A stretch of DNA of 64,000 nucleotides from Streptomyces sp. NRRL WC-3626 (lineage in GTDB: Bacteria > Actinomycetota > Actinomycetes > Streptomycetales > Streptomycetaceae). Where the stretch lies: assembly GCF_000718785.1 (NCBI RefSeq), contig NZ_JOCA01000020.1:87415-151414 (forward strand). Direction: 5' to 3'. Both the position numbers and the translations under genes were made by a program. Of the stretch, positions 11,180-20,330 are shown piece by piece. Position 1 is the first letter of the stretch; each line of letters begins with the position of its first letter. The notes under the pieces were generated by a model that saw nothing but the letters and a program-made list of their open reading frames with translations, made no database searches and was not told where the DNA came from.

Positions 11180-11854
11180 GTGGACGACGTTCTGCGGCGG
11201 AATCCGCTCTTCGCGGCGCTCGACGACGAGCAGGCCGCCGAGCTTCGCGCCTCCATGAGTGAGGTGACCCTCGCACGGGGCGACTCCCTGTTCCACGAGG
11301 GCGACCCCGGCGACCGCCTGTACGTGGTCACCGAGGGCAAGGTCAAGCTGCACCGCACGTCCCCCGACGGCCGCGAGAACATGCTGGCCGTGGTCGGCCC
11401 GGGCGAGCTGATCGGCGAGCTGTCGCTGTTCGACCCCGGCCCGCGCACCGCGACCGCCACGGCGCTCACGGAGGTCAAGCTGCTGGCCCTCGGCCACGGC
11501 GACCTGACGCCCTGGCTGAGCGCCCGCCCCGAGGTGGCCACGGCGCTGCTGCGGGCCGTCGCGCGCCGGCTGCGCAAGACCAACGACGCCATGTCGGACC
11601 TGGTCTTCTCGGACGTCCCGGGCCGTGTCGCGCGCGCCCTGCTGGACCTCTCGCGCCGCTTCGGTGTGCAGTCCGAGGAGGGCATCCACGTCGTGCACGA
11701 CCTCACGCAGGAGGAGCTGGCCCAGCTGGTCGGCGCCTCCCGCGAGACGGTCAACAAGGCCCTGGCGGACTTCGCGCAGCGCGGCTGGCTCCGCCTGGAG
11801 GCCCGCGCGGTGATCCTCCTGGACGTCGAACGCCTTGCCAAGCGCTCCCGCTGA
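11180..11854 (+). CDS. crp: Crp/Fnr-family transcription regulator (Crp)
   Basis: A 224-residue cyclic-nucleotide-binding regulator. Residues 10-120 form the cNMP-binding beta-roll with GELIGELSLF and the PRTATATA phosphate-binding motif. Residues 150-215 form a winged HTH (LTQEELAQLVGASRETVNKAL). In S. coelicolor Crp is required for germination and influences antibiotic production. The GTG at 11180 is chosen because AAGGAGAG ends 5 nt upstream. The upstream palindrome suggests autoregulation. Length equals that of the mycobacterial Crp. Confidence 0.95.
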   Translation: MDDVLRRNPLFAALDDEQAAELRASMSEVTLARGDSLFHEGDPGDRLYVVTEGKVKLHRTSPDGRENMLAVVGPGELIGELSLFDPGPRTATATALTEVKLLALGHGDLTPWLSARPEVATALLRAVARRLRKTNDAMSDLVFSDVPGRVARALLDLSRRFGVQSEEGIHVVHDLTQEELAQLVGASRETVNKALADFAQRGWLRLEARAVILLDVERLAKRSR

Positions 11855-11860
11855 CCCCTC

Positions 11861-11891
11861 GCGGCCCCGTCTTCCCGGAAGGCGGGGCCGC
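11861..11891. terminator. Terminator hairpin between crp and the MBL gene
   Basis: GCGGCCCCG (11861-11869) pairs perfectly with CGGGGCCGC (11883-11891). The hairpin lies between the convergent stops of crp and the MBL-fold gene and may serve both. Confidence 0.75.
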
Positions 11892-11914
11892 GTCGTGTCC
11901 GCGGCCTTCCGGCC

Positions 11915-12745
11915 CTAGATGAGCCCGTGCTCGTGCAGGTACTCCAGTTGGGCGCGGACCGAGAGTTCCGCGGCCGGCCACAGGGAGCGGTCGACGTCGG
12001 CGTAGACGTGGGTGACGACCTCGGGCGGGGTGCGGTGCCCGTTCTCGACGGCCGTCTCGACCTGGGCGAGGCGGTGGGCGCGGTGGGCGAGGTAGAACTC
12101 GACGGCGCCCTGGGCGTCCTCCAGGACGGGACCGTGGCCGGGCAGGACCGTGTGGACGCCGTCGTCGACCGTGAGCGACCTGAGCCGGCGCAGCGTGTCC
12201 AGGTAGTCGCCGAGACGGCCGTCGGGGTGGGCCACGACGGTCGTACCCCGGCCCAGGACGGTGTCGCCCGTCAGGACCGCCCGGTCGGCCGGGAGATGGA
12301 AGCACAGGGAGTCGGCCGTGTGGCCGGGCGCCGGTACGACCCTCAGCTCCAGGCCGCCGACGGTGACGACGTCCCCGGCGGCCAGCCCCTCGTCGCCGAG
12401 CCGCAGCGCCGGGTCCAGTGCCCGTACTTTCGTGCCGGTCAGCTCGGCGAAGCGGGCGGCGCCCTCGGCGTGGTCGGGGTGACCGTGCGTCAGCAGGGTG
12501 AGGGCGACGCGCTTCCCGGCCTGCTCCGCGGTCGCTACGACGTGCCGCAGATGCCCGTCGTCCAGCGGGCCCGGGTCGACCACGACCGCGAGGTCGGAGT
12601 CCGGTTCCGACAGGATCCACGTGTTGGTGCCGTCCAGGGTCATCGCCGACGGGTTGGGGGCGAGGACGTTGACGGCACGCGCGGTGGCGGGACCGGAGAG
12701 GACTCCGCCCCGCGGTTGGCCGGGAAGGGTGCTCGCGTCCGTCAT
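11915..12745 (-). CDS. Metallo-beta-lactamase-fold hydrolase (glyoxalase II/LACTB2-like)
   Basis: The 276-residue product carries the MBL metal motif THGHPDH (HxHxDH) near residue 110, the histidine of PAPGHTADS, the aspartate of LTGDTVL, and a late histidine in LPGHGP. This set is typical of glyoxalase-II and LACTB2-like hydrolases. It matches the position of Rv3677c in mycobacteria. The ATG overlaps the stop of the upstream NUDIX gene by 4 bp (ATGA). Substrate unknown. Confidence 0.88.
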   Translation of the reverse strand: MTDASTLPGQPRGGVLSGPATARAVNVLAPNPSAMTLDGTNTWILSEPDSDLAVVVDPGPLDDGHLRHVVATAEQAGKRVALTLLTHGHPDHAEGAARFAELTGTKVRALDPALRLGDEGLAAGDVVTVGGLELRVVPAPGHTADSLCFHLPADRAVLTGDTVLGRGTTVVAHPDGRLGDYLDTLRRLRSLTVDDGVHTVLPGHGPVLEDAQGAVEFYLAHRAHRLAQVETAVENGHRTPPEVVTHVYADVDRSLWPAAELSVRAQLEYLHEHGLI

Positions 12746-13623
12746 GCGGGGGCTCCCCCGGTCGGGATGTGCTTGGTGAACTCGTCGTGCCCCGGCCAGG
12801 AGAGCACGATCTCGCCCTCCACCAGGCGCGCGGTGGCCAGCACCGGCGTGAGGTCCCGCGCGGGAGCCGCGTCGAGCGCCTCCGCGGCCGCGCCGTACGC
12901 CGTGAGCTGGCGCAGGGTGGCGATGGTCGGGGGCATCATCAGCAGCTCGCCCCGGTCGTACGCGGCGGCCGCCCCGCGCGGGGTGATCCACACCGTGCGG
13001 TCGGCCTCCGTGGAGGCGTTGCGGGTGCGCTGCCCCTCGGGGAGCGCGGCGACGAAGAACCACGTGTCGTAGCGGCGCGGCTCGAACTCCGGGGTGATCC
13101 AGCGCGTCCACGCGCCGAGCAGGTCCGAGCGCAGGACCAGCCCCCGGCGGTCGAGGAACTCCGCGAACGACGTCTCCCGCGCGACCAGTGCCGCACGGTC
13201 CGCCTCCCAGTCCTCGCCCGTGGTGTCGCCGACCACCGAGTCGGGGGTGGGCCCGGCGAGCAGGACGCCCGCCTCCTCGTACGTCTCCCGTACGGCCGCG
13301 CAGACGATCGCCTGGGCGTCCGTCCCGTCGACGCCGAGCCTGTCGGCCCACCACGCGCGCGTGGGCCCCGCCCAGCGGACGTGCCGGTCGTCGTCGCGCG
13401 GGTCGACGCCACCGCCGGGGTAGGCGTACGCGCCGCCGGCGAACGCCATGGACGTACGCCGGCGCAGCATGTGTACGGCGGGTCCGTCGCCGGTGTCCTT
13501 GAGCAGCATGACGGTGGCCGCGCGCCTCGGCACGGCCGGCGTGAGGCCGCCGCCCGCCAGCGCACGGATCCGCTCCGGCCACTCGGGCGGGTACCACTGC
13601 CCGCCGGCCTGCGCATTCACCAT
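12742..13623 (-). CDS. NUDIX hydrolase, NUDT19-like
   Basis: 293 residues. The NUDIX motif is split by a long insertion: PGGGVDPRDDD near residue 70 and AAVRETYEEAGVLL near 120, the arrangement seen in NUDT19/acyl-CoA-diphosphatase-like proteins. The ATG is supported by TAGCCT 6 nt upstream (leaderless type); no Shine-Dalgarno sequence is present. First gene of a two-gene operon with the MBL-fold hydrolase. Confidence 0.83.
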   Translation of the reverse strand: MVNAQAGGQWYPPEWPERIRALAGGGLTPAVPRRAATVMLLKDTGDGPAVHMLRRRTSMAFAGGAYAYPGGGVDPRDDDRHVRWAGPTRAWWADRLGVDGTDAQAIVCAAVRETYEEAGVLLAGPTPDSVVGDTTGEDWEADRAALVARETSFAEFLDRRGLVLRSDLLGAWTRWITPEFEPRRYDTWFFVAALPEGQRTRNASTEADRTVWITPRGAAAAYDRGELLMMPPTIATLRQLTAYGAAAEALDAAPARDLTPVLATARLVEGEIVLSWPGHDEFTKHIPTGGAPA

Positions 13624-13629
13624 GGCCGG

Positions 13630-13635
13630 AGGCTA
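13630..13635 (-). promoter_or_regulatory. -10 hexamer TAGCCT of the NUDIX-MBL operon (leaderless type)
   Basis: On the minus strand TAGCCT is followed by exactly 6 nt (CCGGCC) and then ATG. The remaining intergenic DNA to 13859 shows no gene. Confidence 0.55.
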
Positions 13636-13859
13636 TCCCGTGACGCGCGGATGTTCGAGTGCCCGCCATCGGCGGCGGGGCCGCCACTCGACGTACGCCC
13701 CCGGGGCGCGCACCGCGCGGCCGCCCTCCGGCGTCGGACGCCGACGAGCACCTCCCACGCGGGGCGTCGGCCACCCGGGCCCGCGACACCGGCACGACCC
13801 GGGGCGAGGACCGGGAGGCGAACCCCGCCCGCACCCGCCCCGCCCCGCCCCGCCGAGGC

Positions 13860-14327
13860 CTACGCCTCCGTGAGTTCCACCTGGATCTCGACCTCCACCG
13901 GCGCGTCCAGCGGGAGGACCGCGACGCCCACGGCGCTGCGGGCGTGAACGCCCTTGTCGCCGAGGACCTCGCCGAGGAGTTCGCTCGCGCCGTTGAGGAC
14001 GCCCGGCTGGCCGGTGAAGTCCGCGGCGGACGCCACGAAGCCGACGACCTTCACCACACGTGCCACACGGTCCAGGTCCCCGGCGACGGACTTGACCGCG
14101 GCGAGGGCGTTCAGCGCGCAGGTGCGCGCCAGCTCCTTCGCCTCCTCGGCGGTGACCTCCGCGCCGACCTTGCCGGTCAGCGGAAGCTTGCCGTCCACCA
14201 TGGGCAGCTGGCCCGCGGTGAAGACGTAGCGCCCCGAGCGCACGGCCGGCTGGTACGCGGCCAGCGGCGGGACGACCTCCGGCAGGCTCAGGCCCAGCTC
14301 GGCCAGTTTCGCCTCGACGGCGCTCAT
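13860..14327 (-). CDS. RidA/YjgF-family protein
   Basis: 155 residues with the Rid-family layout: PLAAYQPAVRSGRYVFTAGQLP near the N-terminus and EIQVELTEA at the C-terminus. Classical RidA hydrolyses reactive enamine/imine intermediates, but here the catalytic arginine region (normally in an RP.VA motif) is altered to HARSAVGVAVLP. It therefore belongs to a divergent Rid branch whose activity is uncertain. The ATG overlaps the stop of the DUF4177 gene, matching the Rv3678c context. Confidence 0.85.
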   Translation of the reverse strand: MSAVEAKLAELGLSLPEVVPPLAAYQPAVRSGRYVFTAGQLPMVDGKLPLTGKVGAEVTAEEAKELARTCALNALAAVKSVAGDLDRVARVVKVVGFVASAADFTGQPGVLNGASELLGEVLGDKGVHARSAVGVAVLPLDAPVEVEIQVELTEA

Positions 14328-14482
14328 CCCTGCTTCTCGCGCTTCAGGTAGGCCACCAGCTGCTCGGGGTTCGGCCCGGGTACGACCTGGACGAGCTCCC
14401 AGCCGTCCTCGCCCCAGGTGTCCAGAATCTGCTTGGTCGCGTGGACGAGCAGCGGCACAGTCGCGTATTCCCACTTGGTCAT
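14324..14482 (-). CDS. DUF4177 small protein
   Basis: A 52-residue protein, MTKWEYATVPLL...GEDGWELVQVVPG, with the hallmark DUF4177 motifs (KWEY near the N-terminus and GWELV). Function unknown. It corresponds to Rv3678A. TAGAGT lies 7 nt before the ATG, so the mRNA is probably leaderless. The stop overlaps the start of the RidA-like gene by 4 bp. Confidence 0.87.
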   Translation of the reverse strand: MTKWEYATVPLLVHATKQILDTWGEDGWELVQVVPGPNPEQLVAYLKREKQG

Positions 14483-14489
14483 GCGGCCG

Positions 14490-14495
14490 ACTCTA
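14490..14495 (-). promoter_or_regulatory. -10 hexamer TAGAGT of DUF4177-ridA (leaderless type)
   Basis: On the minus strand TAGAGT is followed by 7 nt and the ATG at 14482. It forms a divergent pair with the hexamer at 14552-14557. Confidence 0.6.
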
Positions 14496-14551
14496 GCCGC
14501 CGTCCGCGCGCGAACCGCCACCCGGAGCCGCCGGTGCGCGCGGGGAGCATT

Positions 14552-14557
14552 TAGGCT
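14552..14557 (+). promoter_or_regulatory. -10 hexamer TAGGCT of the arsA-type operon (leaderless type)
   Basis: TAGGCT is followed by 7 nt and the GTG at 14565. The only purine stretch before the GTG (AAGG) is too close to act as a ribosome-binding site. Confidence 0.6.
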
Positions 14558-14564
14558 CGAAGGC

Positions 14565-15542
14565 GTGAGCAGGCTCCAGGTCGTCAGTGGCAAGGGCGGA
14601 ACCGGCAAGACCACGGTGGCCGCCGCCCTCGCGCTGGCCCTGGCCACGGAGGGGAAGCGGACGCTTCTCGTCGAGGTCGAGGGCCGGCAGGGCATCGCAC
14701 AGCTCTTCGAGACGGAGGCACTGCCCTACGAGGAACGCAAGATCGCGGTCGCTCCGGACGGCGGCGAGGTGTACGCCCTCGCCATCGACGCCGAGCTGGC
14801 CCTTCTGGACTACCTCCAGATGTTCTACAAACTGGGCGGCGCGGGCCGCGCCCTCCGAAAACTCGGCGCGATCGACTTCGCCACGACCGTCGCACCCGGC
14901 GTGCGGGACGTCCTGCTCACCGGCAAGGCGTGCGAGGCGGTACGGCGCAAGGACCGCGGCGGGCGGTTCGTCTACGACTACGTCGTGATGGACGCCCCGC
15001 CGACCGGCCGCATCACCCGCTTCCTCAACGTCAACGACGAGGTCGCCGGGCTCGCCAAGATCGGCCCGATACACAATCAGGCGCAGGCCGTCATGCGGGT
15101 GCTGAAATCGCCGGAGACGGCCGTGCACCTGGTGACGCTGCTGGAGGAGATGCCGGTCCAGGAGACCGCCGACGGCATCGCGGAACTGCGCACCGCGCGG
15201 CTTCCGGTGGGGCGTGTCGTCGTGAACATGGTCCGGCCCGAGGTACTGGACGGGGACGGCCTGGAACTCACGGAGTCGGTCCCTCGTTCCTCCATCGCGC
15301 GGGCACTGTCGTCCGCCGGCCTCGGTGGCGCGCGGCGCGGGGGACACGCCGAGCGGCTGGTGGACCCGTTGCTCGCGCAGGCGCGGGAGTACGCCGAGCG
15401 GTACGCGCTGGAGACCGAGCAGCGCGCCGTGCTGGCGGACCTCGGCGTGCCGTTGCACGAACTTCCGCTGTTCGCGGAGGGCATGGACCTGGCCGGCCTG
15501 TACCAACTGGCGAGGAATCTGCGCGGCCAGGGCGTGTCATGA
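14565..15542 (+). CDS. ArsA/GET3-family anion-transporting ATPase-like protein 1
   Basis: 325 residues. The deviant Walker A motif GKGGTGKTT is at residues 9-17, switch I-type aspartate residues follow, and [14 protein letters not shown] marks the A-loop region. Orthologue by position of M. tuberculosis Rv3679, which pairs with Rv3680. In streptomycetes the pair always lies beside wblA. Membrane-protein targeting or anion-related functions are suggested by family, but arsenite transport is unlikely because no ArsB lies nearby. Followed after 112 bp by its partner. Confidence 0.88.
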   Translation: MSRLQVVSGKGGTGKTTVAAALALALATEGKRTLLVEVEGRQGIAQLFETEALPYEERKIAVAPDGGEVYALAIDAELALLDYLQMFYKLGGAGRALRKLGAIDFATTVAPGVRDVLLTGKACEAVRRKDRGGRFVYDYVVMDAPPTGRITRFLNVNDEVAGLAKIGPIHNQAQAVMRVLKSPETAVHLVTLLEEMPVQETADGIAELRTARLPVGRVVVNMVRPEVLDGDGLELTESVPRSSIARALSSAGLGGARRGGHAERLVDPLLAQAREYAERYALETEQRAVLADLGVPLHELPLFAEGMDLAGLYQLARNLRGQGVS

Positions 15543-15654
15543 CCGGTCACGCCCGCACGGCCCGCGACGGCGTCCGGCACCACCCCCACCCGGGCCGCCG
15601 CCATCGCCGTACCGGCCCCGTCACGAGCCGCAAGCACCGGAAGCAGGGGATGTC

Positions 15655-17082
15655 ATGAGTCCACAACCGGCGCGGTCCCAGGACCCGGCACGTCACCGCC
15701 TCTCCCCCACTCGCACGCTCGACGTCGACCCGCTGATCGAGGACCCCGCCACCCGGATCGTGGTGTGCTGCGGCTCGGGCGGGGTCGGCAAGACGACCAC
15801 CGCGGCGGCGCTGGGCCTGCGCGCGGCCGAGCGGGGACGCAAGGTGGTGGTCCTCACCATCGACCCGGCCCGCCGGCTCGCCCAGTCCATGGGCATCGAC
15901 TCGCTGGACAACACCCCGCGCCGGGTGAAGGGCATCGACGACTCCGCGGGCGGTGAACTGCACGCGATGATGCTCGACATGAAGCGCACCTTCGACGAGA
16001 TCGTCGAGGCGCACGCGGACTCGGAGCGGGCCTCCGCGATCCTGGGCAACCCCTTCTACCAGTCGCTCTCGGCGGGCTTCGCGGGCACGCAGGAGTACAT
16101 GGCGATGGAGAAGCTGGGCCAGCTGCGGTCCAGGGACGAGTGGGACCTCATCGTGGTCGACACCCCGCCCTCGCGTTCCGCGCTGGACTTCCTGGACGCG
16201 CCCAAGCGGCTCGGGTCCTTCCTCGACGGCAAGCTGATCCGTGTCCTGCTGGCCCCCGCGAAGGTGGGCGGCCGCGCGGGGATGAAGTTCCTGAACGTCG
16301 GGATGTCGATGATGACCGGCGCCCTCGGCAAGGTGCTGGGCGGGCAGCTGCTGAAGGACGTGCAGACGTTCGTGGCGGCGATGGACTCGATGTTCGGCGG
16401 GTTCCGTACGCGCGCGGACGCCACGTACAAGCTGCTGCAGGCGCCCGGGACGGCGTTCCTGGTGGTGGCGGCCCCGGAGCGGGACGCGCTGCGCGAGGCC
16501 GCGTACTTCGTGGAGCGGCTGGCGGCGGAGGACATGCCCCTGGCCGGCCTCGTGCTCAACCGGGTCCATGGCAGCGGCGCGGACGGGCTGTCGGCCGAGC
16601 GGGCGCTGGCCGCCGCGGAAAATCTTGAGGACTCCCGCATTGTGGATCAGGAGGGCGGGAAAGCTGGACTTCGTAACTCTCCCGAAACGTACGGCAGTTC
16701 AGAACCCCTGGCGTCATCGGACGTCCCCGACGGAGGCTCCCCCGCCCCCACGGACACCGACGCCACAGACACGGACACGGACACCGATGGCGCGGACACA
16801 GACGGCACGGACGTCGACGACACCGGCCTCGACGGCACGGACGACACGGACGCGGACCGGTCCGTCGACCGGCTCACCGCTGGCCTGCTGAGGCTGCACG
16901 CCGAGCGGATGCGGCTGCTCTCACGCGAGCAGCGCACACGCGACCGCTTCACCGCGCTGCACCCCGAGGTGGCGGTGACCGAGGTGGCCGCGCTGCCCGG
17001 CGACGTGCACGACCTCGCGGGGCTGCGGGACATCGGCGACCGGCTCGCGACCGACCGGCCGGAGCTGCCCGAAACACCCTGA
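15655..17082 (+). CDS. ArsA/GET3-family ATPase-like protein 2 with Asp/Thr-rich insert
   Basis: 475 residues. The Walker A motif GSGGVGKTT is near residue 40, with [15 protein letters not shown] near 165 and LVLNRVHG near 300. Partner of the preceding ATPase (Rv3680-like). The ATG at 15655 follows CAGGGGA. Unusually, about 35 residues around 363-400 are almost pure Asp/Thr/Gly/Ala repeats (TDTD-type), inserted between the ATPase core and the C-terminal helices. The encoding DNA is a run of gacacg-like hexamers at 16750-16860, a candidate expandable microsatellite. Confidence 0.87.
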   Translation: MSPQPARSQDPARHRLSPTRTLDVDPLIEDPATRIVVCCGSGGVGKTTTAAALGLRAAERGRKVVVLTIDPARRLAQSMGIDSLDNTPRRVKGIDDSAGGELHAMMLDMKRTFDEIVEAHADSERASAILGNPFYQSLSAGFAGTQEYMAMEKLGQLRSRDEWDLIVVDTPPSRSALDFLDAPKRLGSFLDGKLIRVLLAPAKVGGRAGMKFLNVGMSMMTGALGKVLGGQLLKDVQTFVAAMDSMFGGFRTRADATYKLLQAPGTAFLVVAAPERDALREAAYFVERLAAEDMPLAGLVLNRVHGSGADGLSAERALAAAENLEDSRIVDQEGGKAGLRNSPETYGSSEPLASSDVPDGGSPAPTDTDATDTDTDTDGADTDGTDVDDTGLDGTDDTDADRSVDRLTAGLLRLHAERMRLLSREQRTRDRFTALHPEVAVTEVAALPGDVHDLAGLRDIGDRLATDRPELPETP

Positions 17083-17153
17083 ACCGGACGGGCGAACGCC
17101 CGGCTCCGGAGCCGAGGAACCCCCGGCCCCGGCTGAGTGCCCCCCGAGGGCCC

Positions 17154-17492
17154 TCAGCCCACCGCCGCGAGGTTCTCGTACACCTCGTCGTCGTCGAGCG
17201 GCACGACACCCGACCCCCGCTCGTACTCCGAGCGCGCGGTCTCCAGCAGCCTGCGCCATGAGGTCACGGTCGGCCGCCGGCGCAGCAACGCGCGGCGCTC
17301 ACGCTCCGTCATGCCTCCCCATACGCCGAACTCGACGCGGTTGTCGAGCGCGTCGGCCAGGCATTCGGTACGTACCGGACATCCGGTGCACACCGCCTTG
17401 GCCCTGTTCTGCGCTGCTCCCTGAACGAACAGTTCATCCGGATCGGTAGTGCGGCAGGCAGCCTGCGCACTCCAGTCGGTAACCCAGCCCAT
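17154..17492 (-). CDS. wblA: WhiB-like regulator WblA
   Basis: 112 residues. The four cluster-binding cysteines are C13, C35, C38 and C44, followed by the GVWGG turn at residues 56-60 and a basic C-terminal region. Position between the ArsA pair and the class A PBP identifies it as wblA (mycobacterial whiB4 position). In streptomycetes WblA is an [4Fe-4S] regulator that promotes aerial development and represses antibiotic production. The ATG at 17492 is preferred because GGGAGAGG lies about 10 nt upstream; a GTG 57 bp earlier lacks such a site. Confidence 0.93.
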   Translation of the reverse strand: MGWVTDWSAQAACRTTDPDELFVQGAAQNRAKAVCTGCPVRTECLADALDNRVEFGVWGGMTERERRALLRRRPTVTSWRRLLETARSEYERGSGVVPLDDDEVYENLAAVG

Positions 17493-17922
17493 ACCGGCGC
17501 CGTCCTCTCCCGAATCGAGGCTCCCCCACGGCGGCAGCGGCATATTCACCGCCGCCAGTTGAGGACGTTACGGAAGGTGGGCACGGCGCAACACCCCCAG
17601 CGGGCCCAATCTTGAATGGCCCGAACGGACTATGGGTAAGCGGCAGATCACCCGGGGGAGTGAGGGGGCGACATGCGTGACGAAACCGGCAATCCTGGTC
17701 AATTCAGTTGCGTCACAACGGACACCGCATGACACACGAGGCGGATCCGGACACGCACTCAACATCCCTCGACGCAAACCCGTACGAAAAAAGTCGAGGA
17801 GATCCGGAACGATTCGGGGTCGCCGGACGTATTGATACGTGGCCTCACTGCTGTGACAGTTGAGAGCAGCTTAGGCCAAGGCATATACGCTTGTCCGGCG
17901 AATGAGAACGTAGGCTGCTCCC
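17493..17922. other. Long divergent regulatory region wblA/ponA
   Basis: 430 bp without a supported gene between the divergent starts of wblA and the class A PBP. Such a long upstream region fits the known complex control of wblA. No clear operator repeat was identified. The only promoter element placed with confidence is the ponA -10 hexamer at its right end. Confidence 0.5.
17911..17916 (+). promoter_or_regulatory. -10 hexamer TAGGCT of the class A PBP gene (leaderless type)
   Basis: TAGGCT is followed by 6 nt and the ATG at 17923. No ribosome-binding sequence precedes the ATG. Confidence 0.55.
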
Positions 17923-20214
17923 ATGCCAAAGAAGCGCTCGGGCGGTGGTCTGTCCTCCACGCAGCAGGCCGCCAAGTTCCTCGGTGTCAGTGTCCTCGCG
18001 GGTGCCGTCATGGCCGGCATCGCGCTGCCCGCCGTCGGCGCGCTCGGCCTGGCGGCCAAGGGATCGGTCGAGAGCTTCGACGAGCTCCCGGCCAATCTCA
18101 AGACGCCGCCGCTGAGCCAGCGCACCAGCATCCTCGACGCGAACGGCGGCCAGATCGCCACCGTCTACTCGCGCGACCGCACGGTGGTCCCCCTCAAGAA
18201 CGTCTCGCCGTATCTGCAGAAGGCGATCGTCGCGATCGAGGACTCGCGCTTCTACGAGCACGGCGCGGTCGACCTGAAGGGCGTCCTGCGCGCGCTCAAC
18301 AAGAACGCGCGCAGCGGTGAGGTCTCCGAGGGCGCGTCCACGCTCACCCAGCAGTATGTGAAGAACGTCTTCGTCGAGGAGGCGGGCGACGACCCGACGA
18401 AGGTCGCGCAGGCCACCCAGCAGACCATCGGCCGCAAGATCGCGGAACTGAAGTACGCGATCCAGGTCGAGGAGGAGCTGGGCAAGAAGAAGATCCTCGA
18501 GAACTATCTGAACATCACCTTCTTCGGCCAGCAGGCGTACGGCGTCGAGGCCGCCGCCCATCGCTACTTCTCCAAGTCCGCCAAGGACCTCAACCTCCAG
18601 GAGTCCGCCCTCCTCGCCGGCATCGTCCAGTCGCCGAGCCGGTACGACCCGGTCAACGACGAGGCGGAGGCGAAGAAGCGGCGCAATGTCGTCATCGCGC
18701 GGATGGCCCAGGTCGGCGACGTCTCGCAGGCGCAGGCCGACAAGGCGGCGAAGGCCCCGCTGGGCCTGAAGATCAGCAAGCCGAAGAACGGCTGCATCAC
18801 CGCGGTCGACGACGCCGGCTTCTTCTGCGACTACGTGCGCAACGTGTTCCTCAACGACCCGGTCTTCGGCAAGACCAAGGAGGACCGGGCCAAGATCTGG
18901 AACCAGGGCGGTCTGACGATCCGTACGACGCTGGACCCGCAGGCGCAGAGCTCGGTGCGGCAGTCGCTGAAGGACCACGTCAACGCCAGCGACGAGGTCT
19001 CCGCCGCGACCACCCTGGTCGAGCCCGGCACCGGCAAGATCGTCGCGATGGGGCAGTCGAAGCCGTACGGCACCAACGCCAAGCAGCACGAGACCGTGAT
19101 CAACTACTCGGTCGACTACGCGATGGGGACGAGCAACGGCTTCCCGACGGGCTCGACGTTCAAGCCGTTCGTGGCCGCCGCCGCCCTCGAGGAGGGCCGC
19201 CCGGCGACCCAGGAGTACCCCTCGCCGTACGAACTGACGGTGCCGAGCCCGATCCAGACGTGCGACAAGCCGTACACCAACGAAGACGGCACCAAGATCC
19301 CGAACGAGAACGAGTCGGAGAAGGGCCCCTACCGGCTGAAGAAGGCGATGGCCCTCTCGGTCAACACCTACTTCATCGAGATGGTCGCGGACATCGGCCT
19401 CTGCCCGGTCACCAAGATGACCGACAAGCTGCACATCAAGCAGGGCACCGGCAAGAACCTCCCGCAGGTCCCCTCGATCGCCCTCGGCACCGAGTCCGTC
19501 TCCCCGCTCACCATGGCGTCCGCGTACGCCGCCTTCGCCAACCGCGGCATGTACTGCACGCCCATCGCCATCGAGGCGGTCACGCAGCGGGTGGGCGAGA
19601 CGAAGAAGAGCCTCGAGGTGCCGAAGTCCACCTGCTCGCGGGCGATGTCGGAGGGCACGGCCGACACCATCAACGCGCTGCTCAAGGGCGTGGTCGACTC
19701 CGGTACCGGCCAGCAGGCCGGCCTCGGCGACCGGGACAACGCGGGCAAGACCGGTACGACCGACGAGCGCCGCAACGCCTGGTTCGTCGGCTACACGCCC
19801 AACCTCTCGGGCGCCGTCTGGGTCGGCAGCGCCACCCAGCAGGTCAAGATGCGGAACATCACCATCGGCGGTGTCTACCACGACCTGGTCTACGGCTCCG
19901 ACACTCCGGGCCCGATCTGGAAGGACGCCATGACCGGCGCCCTGGTGGGCAAGGGGGCCGACTCCTTCGTGCCGGTCAACATCCCCGACCCGGACAAGGA
20001 GCGCGAGGAGCGCGAGGACCGCGCAAAGCCGGGCCGCGGCCAGGACGACGGCGGCAACGGCGACAACGAGGGCAACGGCAACGGGGGCGAAGGCCTCCTC
20101 GGCGGTCTGACCGACGGCGGCAACAACGGCGGGAACGACGGAGGCGGCGGCACCGAGCCGACGTTCCCCGAGGGCTTCTTCCGGGGCAACGACAACGGCG
20201 GCGGACGCGGGTAA
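17923..20214 (+). CDS. Class A penicillin-binding protein (transglycosylase/transpeptidase)
   Basis: A 763-residue bifunctional peptidoglycan synthase: short cytoplasmic N-terminus, one membrane anchor (about residues 18-45), GT51 domain with EDSRFYEH and EGASTLTQQYVKN, and transpeptidase domain with GSTFKPF (SxxK), SVN and KTGTT. The last ~75 residues are Gly/Asn/Asp-rich low-complexity sequence, a common actinobacterial tail. Orthologous in position to mycobacterial ponA2 (Rv3682). Probably acts in cell-wall synthesis in hyphae or spores. Followed by a perfect terminator. Confidence 0.94.
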   Translation: MPKKRSGGGLSSTQQAAKFLGVSVLAGAVMAGIALPAVGALGLAAKGSVESFDELPANLKTPPLSQRTSILDANGGQIATVYSRDRTVVPLKNVSPYLQKAIVAIEDSRFYEHGAVDLKGVLRALNKNARSGEVSEGASTLTQQYVKNVFVEEAGDDPTKVAQATQQTIGRKIAELKYAIQVEEELGKKKILENYLNITFFGQQAYGVEAAAHRYFSKSAKDLNLQESALLAGIVQSPSRYDPVNDEAEAKKRRNVVIARMAQVGDVSQAQADKAAKAPLGLKISKPKNGCITAVDDAGFFCDYVRNVFLNDPVFGKTKEDRAKIWNQGGLTIRTTLDPQAQSSVRQSLKDHVNASDEVSAATTLVEPGTGKIVAMGQSKPYGTNAKQHETVINYSVDYAMGTSNGFPTGSTFKPFVAAAALEEGRPATQEYPSPYELTVPSPIQTCDKPYTNEDGTKIPNENESEKGPYRLKKAMALSVNTYFIEMVADIGLCPVTKMTDKLHIKQGTGKNLPQVPSIALGTESVSPLTMASAYAAFANRGMYCTPIAIEAVTQRVGETKKSLEVPKSTCSRAMSEGTADTINALLKGVVDSGTGQQAGLGDRDNAGKTGTTDERRNAWFVGYTPNLSGAVWVGSATQQVKMRNITIGGVYHDLVYGSDTPGPIWKDAMTGALVGKGADSFVPVNIPDPDKEREEREDRAKPGRGQDDGGNGDNEGNGNGGEGLLGGLTDGGNNGGNDGGGGTEPTFPEGFFRGNDNGGGRG

Positions 20215-20249
20215 CGGCTCGGCCGATCCGCGCCCGTACGGCGACGAAA

Positions 20250-20281
20250 GCAGGGCCCGCCGGCCAACCGGCGGGCCCTGC
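20250..20281 (+). terminator. Terminator after the class A PBP gene
   Basis: GCAGGGCCCGCCGG (20250-20263) pairs perfectly with CCGGCGGGCCCTGC (20268-20281) across a CCAA loop, 36 bp after the stop. Confidence 0.88.
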
Positions 20282-20330
20282 GCCGTTCCGCACCCGGTGT
20301 CGTCTCCCGGCGGGCTGCCGGGGGGTCACG

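Noticed and set aside
11915..13834. Single 639-codon protein joining the MBL and NUDIX regions
   Set aside because: The N-terminal two thirds are the NUDIX gene in a wrong frame. The MBL protein has its own ATG overlapping the NUDIX stop by 4 bp.
15540..15658. Small overlapping gene between the two ArsA-type genes (ATGA at 15540)
   Set aside because: The frame is Arg/His/Pro-rich as expected for an off-frame reading, and it runs into the start of the second ATPase.
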